From: Nostoc sp. MG11
GTDB lineage: Bacteria > Cyanobacteriota > Cyanobacteriia > Cyanobacteriales > Nostocaceae
DNA length: 64,000 nucleotides
Direction of reading: 5' to 3'
Assembly (NCBI RefSeq): GCF_014904695.1
Contig: NZ_JACXXN010000006.1
Coordinates: 186,001-250,000, forward strand
The notes below the pieces were generated by a model that searched no databases, had not been told where the DNA came from, and saw only the letters and a list, made by a program, of their open reading frames with translations. Each line of letters starts with the position of its first letter. Position 1 is the stretch's first letter. Shown piece after piece: positions 9,507 to 21,039 of this stretch. The position numbers and the translations under genes are program-made.

Positions 9507-10145
9507 ATGACAACAATGTTGAATAATTTGGAAAACGACTCAATATTTACGCCAGAACAAGTTTTGGAAAATCGGGGTCGGGTCGCTATATTTATTGATG
9601 GCTCAAATCTATTTTATGCGGCACTGCAACTGGGGATCGAAATCGATTATACGAAGCTGTTGTGTCGATTAACCGGAGGTTCTAGACTGCTGCGAGCTTT
9701 TTTCTACACTGGTGTAGATCGGACAAACGAGAAGCAACAAGGATTTCTGTTGTGGATGCGTCGTAATGGCTATCGAGTCATCGCTAAAGATTTAGTGCAG
9801 CTACCAGATGGCTCCAAAAAAGCTAACCTGGATGTAGAAATAGCAGTAGATATGATGGCGTTAGTTGATTCTTATGATACCGCTGTATTAGTCAGTGGTG
9901 ATGGGGATTTGGCTTATGCGGTGAATTCGGTAAGTTATCGGGGTGTGCGGGTAGAGGTGGTGAGTTTGCGTTCGATGACCAGTGATAGCTTAATTAATGT
10001 TAGCGATCGCTATATTGATTTAGAAGCCATCAAAGAAGATATCCAAAAAACCCCTCGCCAAAGCTATCCATATCGACCATTATCTAGTATGGGTTTTTTG
10101 GAAGACCCAAGAGCGAGTGATGGACACCTGGAAATTCAAGAATAA
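9507..10145 (+). CDS. NYN-domain protein, LabA/DUF88 family
   Basis: 212 residues. Acidic NYN nuclease-like motifs are visible: VAIFIDGSNLFYA (residues about 26-38), LDVEIAVDMMALVD, and VLVSGDGDLAYAV, followed by GVRVEVVSL. The NYN fold resembles PIN nucleases, and LabA in Synechococcus affects circadian output (family knowledge). A GAGG ribosome-binding site precedes ATG 9507. The stop overlaps the start of the LptC-like gene (TAATG), so the two are translationally coupled, though no functional link is obvious. RNA is the likely substrate, by inference. Confidence 0.85.
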   Translation: MTTMLNNLENDSIFTPEQVLENRGRVAIFIDGSNLFYAALQLGIEIDYTKLLCRLTGGSRLLRAFFYTGVDRTNEKQQGFLLWMRRNGYRVIAKDLVQLPDGSKKANLDVEIAVDMMALVDSYDTAVLVSGDGDLAYAVNSVSYRGVRVEVVSLRSMTSDSLINVSDRYIDLEAIKEDIQKTPRQSYPYRPLSSMGFLEDPRASDGHLEIQE

Positions 10146-11416
10146 TGAAGCATCAATTTAATCAGAGGGGAAGACAAGAGGAGGGGGAGATAAGAGGAGG
10201 GGGAGAAGGAGGGATAAGAATAATTCTTCACTCACCTCCTCTACTGCTTCACTCGTCCACTCCTCACCTGCGTTCCTCCTTCTTTCTTTTGTTTTTAACC
10301 TTTTTATTGATAATTGGGTTAGTTGGCTGCGGGGGAAAATCCCCCATAGCCTCTAAATCAACTGATTCAGGTGCATCTGACCGAGACAGCAATTTAACTT
10401 TCTTTGATGTCACTTTAGAACAGGCAGATGAAGTAGGAAGACCAGTTTGGAAAGTCAGAGCTAAACAGGCAAAATACACTCAAGAAAAACAAATTGGTCA
10501 GGCTGAAAGTCCTTATGGTGAACTCTACCAAGATGGCAAAGTGGTTTACCAAGTCAAGGCAGATGTGGCAGATATTGAACAGGATGGAAAGCAACTATTT
10601 CTCAAAGGTAAAATACTTGCTACAGATCCTCGCAATGGTATTGTGTTGCGAGGTAATGAATTAGAATGGCGGCCCAAAGAAGATTTATTGATTGTCCGCA
10701 ACCAGCTAAACGGCACTCATAAACAACTACAAGCAGTGGCGCAGGAAGCGCGAGTTAAAACCCGCGAGCAACGCATGGAATTTTCGGGAGGGGTAGTTGC
10801 AAATTCAGCTGATCCCCAAATGCAAATCAGAACCGAGCATTTGATTTGGCAGATTAAAGAAGAGAAATTAATTGGCGATCGCCCTATACAAATTGACCGC
10901 TATAAAAATAATCAAATTACTGATCGCGGCAGGGGAAATTCTGCCGAAGTTAACTTAAAAACTAAAATTGCCACTGTCAAACAAAATGCTCAGATGGAAT
11001 TACTAGAACCACCAATGCAAATAGCTAGTAACTCTATGATCTGGAATATGAATACCGAAACTATCAACACAAATTCACCAGTGCGTGTCTACCACCAAAC
11101 TGAAAAAGTTACAGTAACCGCCAATCAAGGCGAAATGAAAATCCCACAAAAAACGGTTTATTTAACAGGTAACGTCAATGCTGTTGGGCAGCGTCGCCAA
11201 GCATTAAAATCTAATACACTAACTTGGTATTTAGATAATAAGTTGATTGAAGCTAAAGGAAATGTGGTTTATCGGCAAGTTGATCCACCATTAAATTTTA
11301 CAGGTGAAACAGCTGTCGGTAATCTGCAAACAGAAAACATGGTGGTCAAAGGTGGTAGTTCTGGCAACAGGGTAGTAACGGAGATTATTCCGCAAGAAAA
11401 TGTAAAACGTCAATAG
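10145..11416 (+). CDS. lptC: LptC-like outer-membrane LPS transport protein
   Basis: The frame gives 423 residues from ATG 10145, but the first 45 are translated from a purine-rich tract (10165-10220) and look non-conserved. A lipoprotein-type signal follows, with the hydrophobic run LTFLLIIGLVGC ending in a lipobox Cys; a start at an in-frame TTG just before it is plausible. The mature part has repeated beta-strand units (PVWKVRAKQAKYTQE, FLKGKILATDPRNG), characteristic of LptC and OstA beta-jellyroll proteins, with several tandem repeats as in the long cyanobacterial form. The inferred role is LPS export across the periplasm. Confidence 0.75.
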   Translation: MKHQFNQRGRQEEGEIRGGGEGGIRIILHSPPLLLHSSTPHLRSSFFLLFLTFLLIIGLVGCGGKSPIASKSTDSGASDRDSNLTFFDVTLEQADEVGRPVWKVRAKQAKYTQEKQIGQAESPYGELYQDGKVVYQVKADVADIEQDGKQLFLKGKILATDPRNGIVLRGNELEWRPKEDLLIVRNQLNGTHKQLQAVAQEARVKTREQRMEFSGGVVANSADPQMQIRTEHLIWQIKEEKLIGDRPIQIDRYKNNQITDRGRGNSAEVNLKTKIATVKQNAQMELLEPPMQIASNSMIWNMNTETINTNSPVRVYHQTEKVTVTANQGEMKIPQKTVYLTGNVNAVGQRRQALKSNTLTWYLDNKLIEAKGNVVYRQVDPPLNFTGETAVGNLQTENMVVKGGSSGNRVVTEIIPQENVKRQ

Positions 11417-11490
11417 TCGAAAGTCAAGGGTCAAAGGTCAAAGGTCAAAATTAATTATTTGGGATTTTTGACTTTGGACTGTAGACTAAC

Positions 11491-12816
11491 TTAACTTCTA
11501 AACAAAATGTCATTACGATCGCCTGCACCCAGTTGAGGTAGAGAGTTGATAGCTGAGTGAGGTGTGAGAGCAGCAGGAACGGAAGGCGCTACTTGCAATT
11601 GTTTCACAAGACGTTGCAACAGGTTGTCTTGTCCTGTGCGGAAAGCTGACACATTTGGGCCACGGTTGATAATAGCAAACCAAACCAAACCGCGATCGCG
11701 TGTAGGCATAACTCCAGCTAAAGCACTAACATCCCGGAGAGTACCAGTTTTAATCACAGTGGCAGCAGGGATCTGTCTGGAATGCATTGTACCTCGATGA
11801 TCGAACCCAGACACAGGGAACAAGTCAGCTAAAGTCAATTTATGAGCGACTGCTTCTCGTTGTAACGTCATCAACATGGCACAAGCAGCTCTTGGGGAGA
11901 TCCGATTTTCTGGCCCCAAACCGGAACCATTGATTAACTGAATTTCTGACTGCGGCACTCTGGCAAGGTTGGCTGCTGTTGATTCTACTACAGTTGCTCC
12001 TCCCACTGACTCTGCTAGCATCTCTGCCATCTCATTGTTACTGAAGACATTCATCTCCTTGATGAGTTGCTGCAAAGGTAAAGAGTGATGACGTAGTAGC
12101 AAGGTTTGTTGAGGGTTTAATTGCGGCTCAAATTTGACACCACCTGCAATTACGACTTGAGGCTTGGGTGTACCCTTGGGCATGATTGAGTGTATGTAAT
12201 TAGCGGGGCGAGTCCAAGTCTTATGATTCATCGCTTGCTTGAGGAATTGACCTGCCATTAACGGATGACGTTGGAAATTCATGGCGAAATTGCCAGTAAT
12301 TACCAAATTCCCTTTTACTTGCTTGATCCCCATTTTATTGAGAGTATTACCAAGGGCGATCGCTTCTTCCCAAACAAACATCGGATCGCCACCGCCAGTA
12401 ATTACCAAATCACCTTTTAAAACTCCATTTACCACTGGCCCTGTGGCACTTACCAAAGTCTCAAATTGATGATCTGGCCCCCAAGTTTTTAAAGCAACTA
12501 ATGAAGTGGCAATCTTAGTTAAAGAAGCAGCAGGTAGAGGTGTCGTACCTTGATGATTAGCCATCAGCATCGGCCCCGACTGCATCCAAATTCCCTGACT
12601 TTGCGTTAAATTCTGCACTACTAATTTCGATGTTATTAATCCCTTTAAATATTGCTGGACTGTAGTAGCCCCAGTTGGATTTGGATCAGGAGCAAGAACT
12701 AAGCCAGGGCTACTTTGCCAAGCCAATGCATCTAAGGCATCAAAAGGCTTGATTTGTACGCCAGCCATTTCCAGCCAGAGCGATGCTAAACCTGAACCCA
12801 GTAATTCCACCAGCAT
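11491..12816 (-). CDS. dacB: D-alanyl-D-alanine carboxypeptidase, PBP4/DacB type
   Basis: 441 residues. Penicillin-binding motifs: ASLTK (Ser98-Lys101), SNN (259-261) and KTG (356-358). The long spacing of about 160 residues between the first two is typical of class C PBP4, which has two inserted domains. The enzyme trims or cleaves peptidoglycan peptides in the periplasm. The N-terminus (LLGSGLASLWLEMAGVQ) is only weakly hydrophobic, so an export signal is not clear; an upstream start was not found. A rightward neighbour ends 75 bp away, so the genes converge. Confidence 0.85.
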   Translation of the reverse strand: MLVELLGSGLASLWLEMAGVQIKPFDALDALAWQSSPGLVLAPDPNPTGATTVQQYLKGLITSKLVVQNLTQSQGIWMQSGPMLMANHQGTTPLPAASLTKIATSLVALKTWGPDHQFETLVSATGPVVNGVLKGDLVITGGGDPMFVWEEAIALGNTLNKMGIKQVKGNLVITGNFAMNFQRHPLMAGQFLKQAMNHKTWTRPANYIHSIMPKGTPKPQVVIAGGVKFEPQLNPQQTLLLRHHSLPLQQLIKEMNVFSNNEMAEMLAESVGGATVVESTAANLARVPQSEIQLINGSGLGPENRISPRAACAMLMTLQREAVAHKLTLADLFPVSGFDHRGTMHSRQIPAATVIKTGTLRDVSALAGVMPTRDRGLVWFAIINRGPNVSAFRTGQDNLLQRLVKQLQVAPSVPAALTPHSAINSLPQLGAGDRNDILFRS

Positions 12817-13151
12817 GTTTTATTCCCCTACTAGGATGTGGTAAGTTGTTTCCTGTGCTAATATACAAGCTTTTGGCAGGCAATCAGCATTGAGTTGTAA
12901 TAAATAGTGTTTTTCTCATCCAAAAATGCAGTTGATATTGCTTTTGTTAGGTATTTGATAATCCCACAATCCATATAGCTGCTAACTCCAGGCGCAGGAA
13001 AAGAGAAAAATTTCTAACTAAATTAGTGCCAGTAATTAGTTTCAAAAATAAATTTACAGTTAGGAATAAATTTTATAAAGATAACTGAAGCTCATGTTTT
13101 TATAAACCCGAAAAACCTGGGAATTGGCTTTCATAATAAACCTCTTCTAGG
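12817..13151. other. intergenic, presumed dacB promoter
   Basis: About 335 bp, AT-rich, upstream of leftward dacB and downstream of the LOG gene terminators. No coding ORF or repeat was recognised. Confidence 0.45.
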
Positions 13152-13199
13152 AAAAAAAAATGCCAAGATGGCAAGTATAAAAAAAATGCCAGGGTGGCA
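13152..13199 (-). terminator. tandem intrinsic terminators
   Basis: On the minus strand two short hairpins follow one another, TGCCACCCTGGCA then TGCCATCTTGGCA, each immediately followed by 8-9 U. They lie just past the stop of the LOG-family gene and would end its transcript before dacB. Confidence 0.85.
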
Positions 13200-13216
13200 A
13201 AATCCACCCTTAGCAC

Positions 13217-14287
13217 CTACTTCCTTTCTGGATGTGCCACATCTTCTGGTGAAGGAGTACCTATCTGGTTAATCGCTGCAATCATTTGATATAGGCGTCC
13301 TAGGTCGCGTTGATTGAAGTACAAAATAAGGCGGGGTAGCCCAACAGTTTCATCTTGTGCTTCTTGAGGCAATGCCTGACTTTTTTCAATCCGTCCTTTA
13401 AGAATAATGTCGCTGAAATCAGTATTGAGTTGCTCTACAAGAGCGTCAGATAAATCTGTCTTAAGGCGGATGACTAAACTATCACCTACATAGCGGCATG
13501 AGTGATAAACCTGATAAAAACGGGTAATGGCATCACAAGCTACATCTAGGTTATCTGTCACCGTATAAAGACTGGGGTCTTCGGGACTCACAAGACCGTT
13601 TTTTACTAATTGCTTATCAATGTATTCGCTCCAAGACCGCCAGTAATCACCACCAGGATGATCAATTAAAACTAGAGGTACTGGGCCAAATTTACCAGTC
13701 TGGCTCAGTGTCATGCACTCAAAAGCTTCGTCTTGAGTGCCAAAGCCTCCAGGAAATAAAGCTACAGCATCACTTTCTTTGAGAAGAAATAGTTTGCGCG
13801 TAAAGAAATACTTGAAGTGAATTAACTTGGGATCACCCTCAATAAACGGGTTTGCTTGCTGTTCAAAGGGCAACTGAATATTCAAGCCAAAGGAATTTTC
13901 TCGTCCAGCACCTTCATGACCAGCTTGCATAATGCCACCGCCACCGCCTGTCATGACCATAAATCCCAATCGAGAGACAGCCTGAGCAAACTCAAGCGCC
14001 ATCTGGTACTCTGGGGTATCTGTGGCTAGGCGAGCAGAACCAAAAATAGTGACTTTGCGAACATGTCGGTAGGCATGAAATAGCTGGAAACCGCGCTCCA
14101 TGTCTGCTAAAGCCGCTGATAAGATCTTCCAATCGAGACGCTCAATTTCACTATCAGCCAGACGGACTATTGTAGCCAATGCCTGTTTGATAAATTGCCG
14201 ATGTTTTAACGTCGGTAAGTGATCAATTAATTCAGCGATATCCGCCTGGAGAGACTCTAATGTGTCAAAAGACGCAGATGAAGTCAT
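13217..14287 (-). CDS. LOG family protein (lysine decarboxylase-like Rossmann fold)
   Basis: 356 residues. The Rossmann-type core begins around residue 85 (TIFGSARLA) and has MTGGGGGIMQAGHEGA and FPGGFGTQDEAFE, the PGGxGTxxE signature of LOG phosphoribohydrolases, which release free cytokinin-type bases or cleave AMP. The first 80 residues are a helical extension, and about 110 C-terminal residues follow the core, making it longer than minimal LOG proteins (about 180 residues). Long forms are common in cyanobacteria. The substrate cannot be read from the sequence. It appears monocistronic with its own tandem terminators. Confidence 0.85.
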   Translation of the reverse strand: MTSSASFDTLESLQADIAELIDHLPTLKHRQFIKQALATIVRLADSEIERLDWKILSAALADMERGFQLFHAYRHVRKVTIFGSARLATDTPEYQMALEFAQAVSRLGFMVMTGGGGGIMQAGHEGAGRENSFGLNIQLPFEQQANPFIEGDPKLIHFKYFFTRKLFLLKESDAVALFPGGFGTQDEAFECMTLSQTGKFGPVPLVLIDHPGGDYWRSWSEYIDKQLVKNGLVSPEDPSLYTVTDNLDVACDAITRFYQVYHSCRYVGDSLVIRLKTDLSDALVEQLNTDFSDIILKGRIEKSQALPQEAQDETVGLPRLILYFNQRDLGRLYQMIAAINQIGTPSPEDVAHPERK

Positions 14288-14443
14288 GAGAACTGCCGCA
14301 ACAATGGCATTATATTTTACCTAAATTTAGTGTGCAAGTTATCAAAAACTGCTGTGCTTACTTTAGGAAATGCCGAATAAGTAATCATTTGACCTTGATA
14401 TCACTTATCTACAGAAAAGTTAACAACTATCGGTGGAATACCA

Positions 14444-15015
14444 TTATCTGGGGTGGGTTGTGTTTTGGTTACTGGTTGTGGATGTAGAGGCGTTGGTGTT
14501 AAGCTCATCATGTTTACCAGTTTGATTCCATAAAGTCATCGACAGTAGCCCATCTACCAAGCCGTTATTGCTGCCATTGCTACCAACTAAGACATCTGGA
14601 ATCAAGCGAACATTGCGATCGCCTATAATCTGCATTAGCTGCATTGCTATATAACCTTGTGACCCCAAAGCTTCCACACCAGCCCGGTAAGTTTCTGCTT
14701 TGGCGTTACCTGTGGCATGAATACCTTCAGCCTCAGCAATTGCCCGGAGTTTTTTACCCTCGGCTTCACTGTTGCTTGTTTAATTTAGGCTTGGGCTTTC
14801 AGGTCGGCAATCTGTACAATTTGCTCTGATTTCACCATTTCTTGCTGTATATCAGCTAGCGCTGTTTCTCGGACAAGCTGTTGCCGTTGGGTTTGTGCCA
14901 TTTGCTGAACTTCGTAAGTTTTGCGTTCTTCTTCGGCAATTTTCCGGTCTGTCTGTGTCTGCATCAGCGTTGCTGGTGGCTGAACCAAGGCTGGCTTCGA
15001 TTTCTTAAACTTGGC
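14444..15015 (-). pseudogene. flotillin C-terminal remnant
   Basis: Two leftward fragments line up with the C-terminal half of a cyanobacterial flotillin: DRKIAEEERKTYEVQQMAQ through QIADLKAQA, then, in a shifted frame, SEAEGKKLRAIAEAEG and GVEALGSQGYIAMQL through IPDVLVG to the end at 14444. Stops and a frameshift lie between them near 14765-14785, and the N-terminal SPFH half is missing. It is therefore a decayed gene. An intact SPFH protein is encoded at 27283-28125, but that is a stomatin-type, not the same gene. Confidence 0.85.
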
Positions 15016-15094
15016 GTAATTGTTTTAAAAAAATTAATAAATATTTTATTAGGTTGGGCAATACCCAACCTAATAAGCGAAATAGAAAGTTAAA

Positions 15095-15508
15095 TTAGAC
15101 CATACCACCAGCGGCTTGAAATCGAGCGCGGGCACGTTTGAAGGCTTGGTTTGCCTGGATTTGTGCTTGCCGATCATCTGCTGTCACTTGATTTAGGCGG
15201 GCTTCTGCTTGGTTGTAAGCAGTGCGGGCTTCCTCAAGGTTAATTTTGTCACCACGTTCAGCACCGTTAACCAGAATTGTCACTTCATTTTCTTCGACTT
15301 CGGCAAAGCCACCCAAAAGGGCGATCGCTTGCCAATTCTGATTTTTAGCGGCACGGACTCGCATCACACCCGTATCCAAGGCGGTCAAAAGTGGCGCGTG
15401 TCCAGTCAAGATACCTAGCTGGCCGGTAGTGCTGGGCAGAACTACTTCTTCAGCTGCGGCATCCCACACTGTCTTATCTGGGGAAATTACACGGACGGTT
15501 AATGTCAT
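15095..15508 (-). CDS. atpC: ATP synthase F1 epsilon subunit
   Basis: 137 residues. The N-terminal beta-sandwich ([23 protein letters not shown], split here as [12 protein letters not shown] and [15 protein letters not shown]) and the C-terminal helical hairpin rich in Ala and Arg are typical of cyanobacterial epsilon (called atpE in cyanobacterial and plastid nomenclature). It regulates and couples the F1 motor on the thylakoid membrane. It lies downstream of the beta-subunit gene on the same strand, the standard cyanobacterial two-gene operon, with a 116-bp gap full of heptamer repeats. Confidence 0.95.
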   Translation of the reverse strand: MTLTVRVISPDKTVWDAAAEEVVLPSTTGQLGILTGHAPLLTALDTGVMRVRAAKNQNWQAIALLGGFAEVEENEVTILVNGAERGDKINLEEARTAYNQAEARLNQVTADDRQAQIQANQAFKRARARFQAAGGMV

Positions 15509-15581
15509 TTGTCTTTTGTCCTTTGTCCTTTATCACTTGTCCTTTGTCTTTTGCAATTTGCCATTAGTCACTAGCACTTGA

Positions 15582-17439
<1,858 letters not shown>

Positions 17440-17479
17440 CAAAATAAAAAAATACTGTGTCTTTGAATACAAGACACAG
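17440..17479 (-). terminator. intrinsic terminator of the PEP-CTERM gene
   Basis: On the minus strand a 9-bp stem (CTGTGTCTT/AAGACACAG, loop 7) is followed by a T-rich run (TATTTTTTTATTTT). It lies 28 bp beyond the stop of the gene at 17507-18553. Confidence 0.85.
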
Positions 17480-17506
17480 CAGTTCAAGCAGTAGTTTAGA
17501 AATGAT

Positions 17507-18553
17507 TTAGACTTTTGCTGGGGCTTTCTGTTGCTGCTTACGCTTCAAGAGTGAACCCATACCGAAAGCACCTATTGCTAACACACCTAACATAGAACCA
17601 GATTCGGGAACAGACTTGCTAGGGGGTTCACCAACTCCTGAAAAGGCAAAGATAAAGGTATTGGGCATTCCAGTACTTGGCCCATCTGGCACACTTGCCT
17701 GCCCTAAAGAGTATACCCTGTCAGCATCGGCAGCAACCAGTGCAGCCAACGCTTCTGTTTCGGTCGGAGCCGCACCGTAAAAAATATTAAACGTGCGGGT
17801 GGCTCCAATAGCCAGCGAACCGAAGCCGAAATCGAATAAAGCACCGTGGTCGTTGGGACCAGAGTCAACAGCTTCTCCTGTAAAGTCGATGCTGGTTGGT
17901 AGACTCAAGGGATTTGCCGAGGCAAAACCATTATCACTGGTAAACAGCACATTGCTAGCACCGCTTGTTTTAATCGTCACAAACTCACTAAAAGGTGTTG
18001 GTTCGATATCCCAATCCATGACGCGGCGATAGCGCAGATCTCCAATAGCGGCTGTGCCAATGTTTTCTATAGTAACTGCGGCTTTATACAAATAGGGCGT
18101 TACGGCTACTGGTGCATAGTCGTGAGTTATTTTAAGACTATCGCCAAGTTGAACGATAGAAGTAGCTTTAGTAGCATCGGCAATGAAAGAGATCAGACTG
18201 AGATTTTGAACCCCATCTGTGGAGACGTTGGCGTAACCTGTCAGTCCTGTAATAGCATCTGCCACACCCCAACCCTCACAAAGACAGCCTGGAGCAGTTG
18301 CTTCCGCACCGGTTGGCAGGAATCTCAAACCAACATCAGTAACTCCTCCCAAGGATGGTGTACCACCAGATACATTGAGATGACCTTCATCATTTATCCC
18401 TAACTGAATAGTACCGTTACTAATAATTGATGCCGCATTGGCACTAGTAATGAATCCTAAACTTAAGGGTGCGCTAATACTTAAAACTGCAAATGTTTTT
18501 AGACTCTTTTTATAAGCATTCTGGAAATTTTTACTGATTTGAAATCTGGTCAT
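17507..18553 (-). CDS. exported PEP-CTERM protein
   Basis: 348 residues. The N-terminus has a signal peptide (TFAVLSISAPLSLGFITSA, cleavage near ANA-AS). The C-terminus has the PEP-CTERM tripartite signal: VPESGSMLG, a hydrophobic helix GVLAIGAFGMGSLL, then a basic tail KRKQQQK. Such proteins are sorted by exosortase to the cell surface or exopolysaccharide matrix. The body is beta-rich without a recognised enzyme motif. It is monocistronic with its own terminator. A very similar terminator stem recurs at 19054-19084. Confidence 0.85.
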   Translation of the reverse strand: MTRFQISKNFQNAYKKSLKTFAVLSISAPLSLGFITSANAASIISNGTIQLGINDEGHLNVSGGTPSLGGVTDVGLRFLPTGAEATAPGCLCEGWGVADAITGLTGYANVSTDGVQNLSLISFIADATKATSIVQLGDSLKITHDYAPVAVTPYLYKAAVTIENIGTAAIGDLRYRRVMDWDIEPTPFSEFVTIKTSGASNVLFTSDNGFASANPLSLPTSIDFTGEAVDSGPNDHGALFDFGFGSLAIGATRTFNIFYGAAPTETEALAALVAADADRVYSLGQASVPDGPSTGMPNTFIFAFSGVGEPPSKSVPESGSMLGVLAIGAFGMGSLLKRKQQQKAPAKV

Positions 18554-19040
18554 TGAACTAACTCCTACAAAAAATATTAATGTTGAAATATCCCAATTGC
18601 AGACGTAAACATTTCAGCGAAATAGCAAATAACACCTCACTTGTGACAGGTGAAGTGCAGCCTTCCGCTGCGATCGCAGATTTAAGAGATGGTGAAAATG
18701 ACTACAGCATTTAACTGAACTTTCGTCTTTAAGTCAGGATTGAGGGCTGTATCAGTGTTTGCCTCACCTGTGTATTTACATAGCTTACTAACGATTCTTT
18801 TTTGCGACTAGTTTTTATAAGTGTATTTACATAAAAAATATACGCCGCTTTAGATTAAAAATTAACCATAATGTAAAACTAGTAAGGCTTATACCTAAAG
18901 ACCTTGATAAATAAACAGATAAAACTTTGTAAAATTATGCTGCTTCCTTAAAACAATTTTATATACGTGTTTACCGGTAAAAATTTCCGTGTATTAAGAT
19001 GCAAATACAGTAACTACGTAATTAAAAAACTACATAAAAC
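18554..19040. other. AT-rich intergenic with small direct repeat
   Basis: About 490 bp upstream of the PEP-CTERM gene. GTGTATTTACATA occurs twice, near 18771 and 18821. No ORF is supported. It should hold the PEP-CTERM gene promoter; the rest is AT-rich. Confidence 0.45.
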
Positions 19041-19041
19041 T

Positions 19042-19084
19042 TAAAATAAAAAGCTGCTGTGTCTAGCAATGGCAGACACAGCAG
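19042..19084 (-). terminator. orphan intrinsic terminator
   Basis: An 11-bp perfect stem (CTGCTGTGTCT/AGACACAGCAG, loop 9) followed on the minus strand by CTTTTTATTTT. No leftward gene ends here: the DNA immediately to the right is a rightward transposase remnant. It shares AGACACAGCAGT with the terminator at 17455-17479. Confidence 0.75.
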
Positions 19085-19088
19085 TCAT

Positions 19089-19352
19089 AAAGTTTGGGTT
19101 GATGGGGGATATCGCGGTCAGGATTTTGCCCATTGGGTGATTGATATTTATCGCTGGCTGTGGAGTGTGGTTACCCGCCATCAGGAACAGAAAGGTTTTG
19201 TTGTATTGCCCAAACTAGGAAAAGTTGAGAGAACTTTTGGTTGGTTCAATTGGTGTCGTAGGTTAAGTAAGGATTATGAAATTTTGCCGCAAATAACAGA
19301 AGCTTTTATTTATATCGCAATGATTCGTTTAATGTTGAAGCAACTTGCGTGA
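19089..19352 (+). mobile_element. IS5-type transposase, C-terminal remnant
   Basis: The frame reads VWVDGGYRGQDFAHWV, then KVERTFGWFNWCRRLSKDYE and a final helix, matching the DDE transposase C-terminus of cyanobacterial IS5/IS4-like elements (DGGYRG and ERTFGW-N-RRL-KDYE). Only about 85 residues remain and the first catalytic Asp region is absent. No start codon belongs to it; the upstream end abuts the orphan terminator. Inverted ends were not found. Confidence 0.8.
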
Positions 19353-20183
19353 TTAAAATCACCTATACAAAACTTCTCAGACATCCTCTTAAAGATATCA
19401 GATACAAAATTGTCAGTAGAGCTTTTTTGTTATAGCTATACTTCAGTCTTTTACTATGAGCGCAGATATCATTAAATCTGAGAATAACTAAGTTTTTAAT
19501 TTCGTCTTAACCTTCTAATTATTAGCTAAGTTATCAATCAACTTTTTCGTAACTCTTATATTCATTTATATTAATAGTTAAATTTTTATTAGCTATATTT
19601 TATACTCTAATTTACATGATTTTTATATTTTAGTTGAGATCAAATAATAGCTTAAATTCAGATTTAAGGTTCTTCCGGTAGTTTTACGGTAACTATTAGA
19701 ATTTACTGAATTATAATGACTATAGTGTAGCAATATTAATGCCTACAATATAGATTTGATAAGTATTTAAGAGATATTAAACATAACTTAAAAATACCAA
19801 GAATATAATTTATTTATATTATAAAAATGTAAGGTTTCAGTTTAGATTACACAGTTTATTAAACTGGCATTTTACTATTAATTATTCATAAAAGTAACCG
19901 CAGAACCAGATTTAATAAGGTTTATACTCGAAACATTAATTTAGTATTTGGAAAAATTCTGTAAAATAATGCGATTTATCAGTTAGTTATACTTACGTAA
20001 TTGTGCTTAAATATATTTTCAACACCTTTGACAAATATAGATAATTAGTAATTAGAAAAACTTTTGCAACCTCTGTACAAATTACATTTCCAAATCATCT
20101 GAATATCTCTAAAATAAAGATAGTTAGAGGAAACTGGTGTCAGTTGACCCGCTTCATCCGTATATATCACCGAGTAATTACTT
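19353..20183. other. AT-rich intergenic, no gene seen
   Basis: 830 bp of very AT-rich DNA between the transposase remnant and the SirB1-like gene. No ORF with coding character, no RNA gene and no clear repeat were recognised on either strand. It may include debris of the insertion and the promoter of the downstream gene. Confidence 0.5.
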
Positions 20184-21017
20184 ATGATTTTCTCGTCAGC
20201 ACGACAATATTTTTACCAGGAAATTCAGCAGCCTGACGAGCATATTGACCTGGCAAAAGCTGCTTTGTATATTGCACAGGAAGAATATCCCAACCTAGAT
20301 CCAGAGGAATACACCAACGCTCTCGATACAATGGCAGTGGAACTAAAAGAACGCTTGCCTTCCTCACGATATCCTCTACGGATAATTCAAACTATTAATC
20401 AGTATCTATACAATGACTTGGGATTTACTGGTAATGAAAAATACTACTCTGACCCGCGCAACAGCTTTTTGAATGATGTGATTGACCGACGACTGGGGAT
20501 TCCCATTACTTTGGCGTTGGTTTATCTAGAAGTCGCCCGCAGAATTGACTTTTCGATGGTGGGTGTAGGGATGCCAGGGCATTTCCTGATCCGCCCAGAT
20601 ATTCCAGATATAGAGATTTTCGTTGATGCCTTCAATGGCGGTGAAATAATATTTACACAAGATTGCCAAGAAAAGCTGTCTCAAATTTATCAGCAACCCG
20701 TGACGCTACAACCAGAATTTTTAGCCGTAGTCAGTCATCGGCACTTTTTGGCACGGATGCTAACAAATCTCAAATATATTTACCTCCGACAGCAAGAGTT
20801 AGAAAAAACGTTAGCAGCAGTTGAACGAATTTTGTTGCTGTTTCCTGGCGTGACTTTGGAAATACGCGATCGCGGTCTTCTCTACTATCAACTCGGTCAT
20901 TACCCCCAAGCTGTAGATGACTTACAAAGTTATCTAGCAAAAATTCCTGATGCGGAAGATGCATCTGTGATTCGGCAGTTACTTGCTAAGTTAGGTAAAG
21001 ACGGCATTGGGCATTAG
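20184..21017 (+). CDS. SirB1/transglutaminase-like protein with TPR tail
   Basis: 277 residues. The N-terminal part contains NSFLNDVIDRRLGIPITLALVY (read in two blocks: NSFLNDVIDRRLG and IPITLALVYLEVARR) and GMPGHFLIRP, the SirB1 family core related to transglutaminase-like folds. The last 80 residues carry TPR-like helices (YLRQQELEKTLAAVERILLL, YYQLGHYPQAVDDLQSYL). Family members are widespread in bacteria without a settled function. ATG 20184 fits the conserved start. It stands alone on the plus strand. Confidence 0.8.
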   Translation: MIFSSARQYFYQEIQQPDEHIDLAKAALYIAQEEYPNLDPEEYTNALDTMAVELKERLPSSRYPLRIIQTINQYLYNDLGFTGNEKYYSDPRNSFLNDVIDRRLGIPITLALVYLEVARRIDFSMVGVGMPGHFLIRPDIPDIEIFVDAFNGGEIIFTQDCQEKLSQIYQQPVTLQPEFLAVVSHRHFLARMLTNLKYIYLRQQELEKTLAAVERILLLFPGVTLEIRDRGLLYYQLGHYPQAVDDLQSYLAKIPDAEDASVIRQLLAKLGKDGIGH

Positions 21018-21039
21018 ACAAAGGACAAATGAGCAATGA

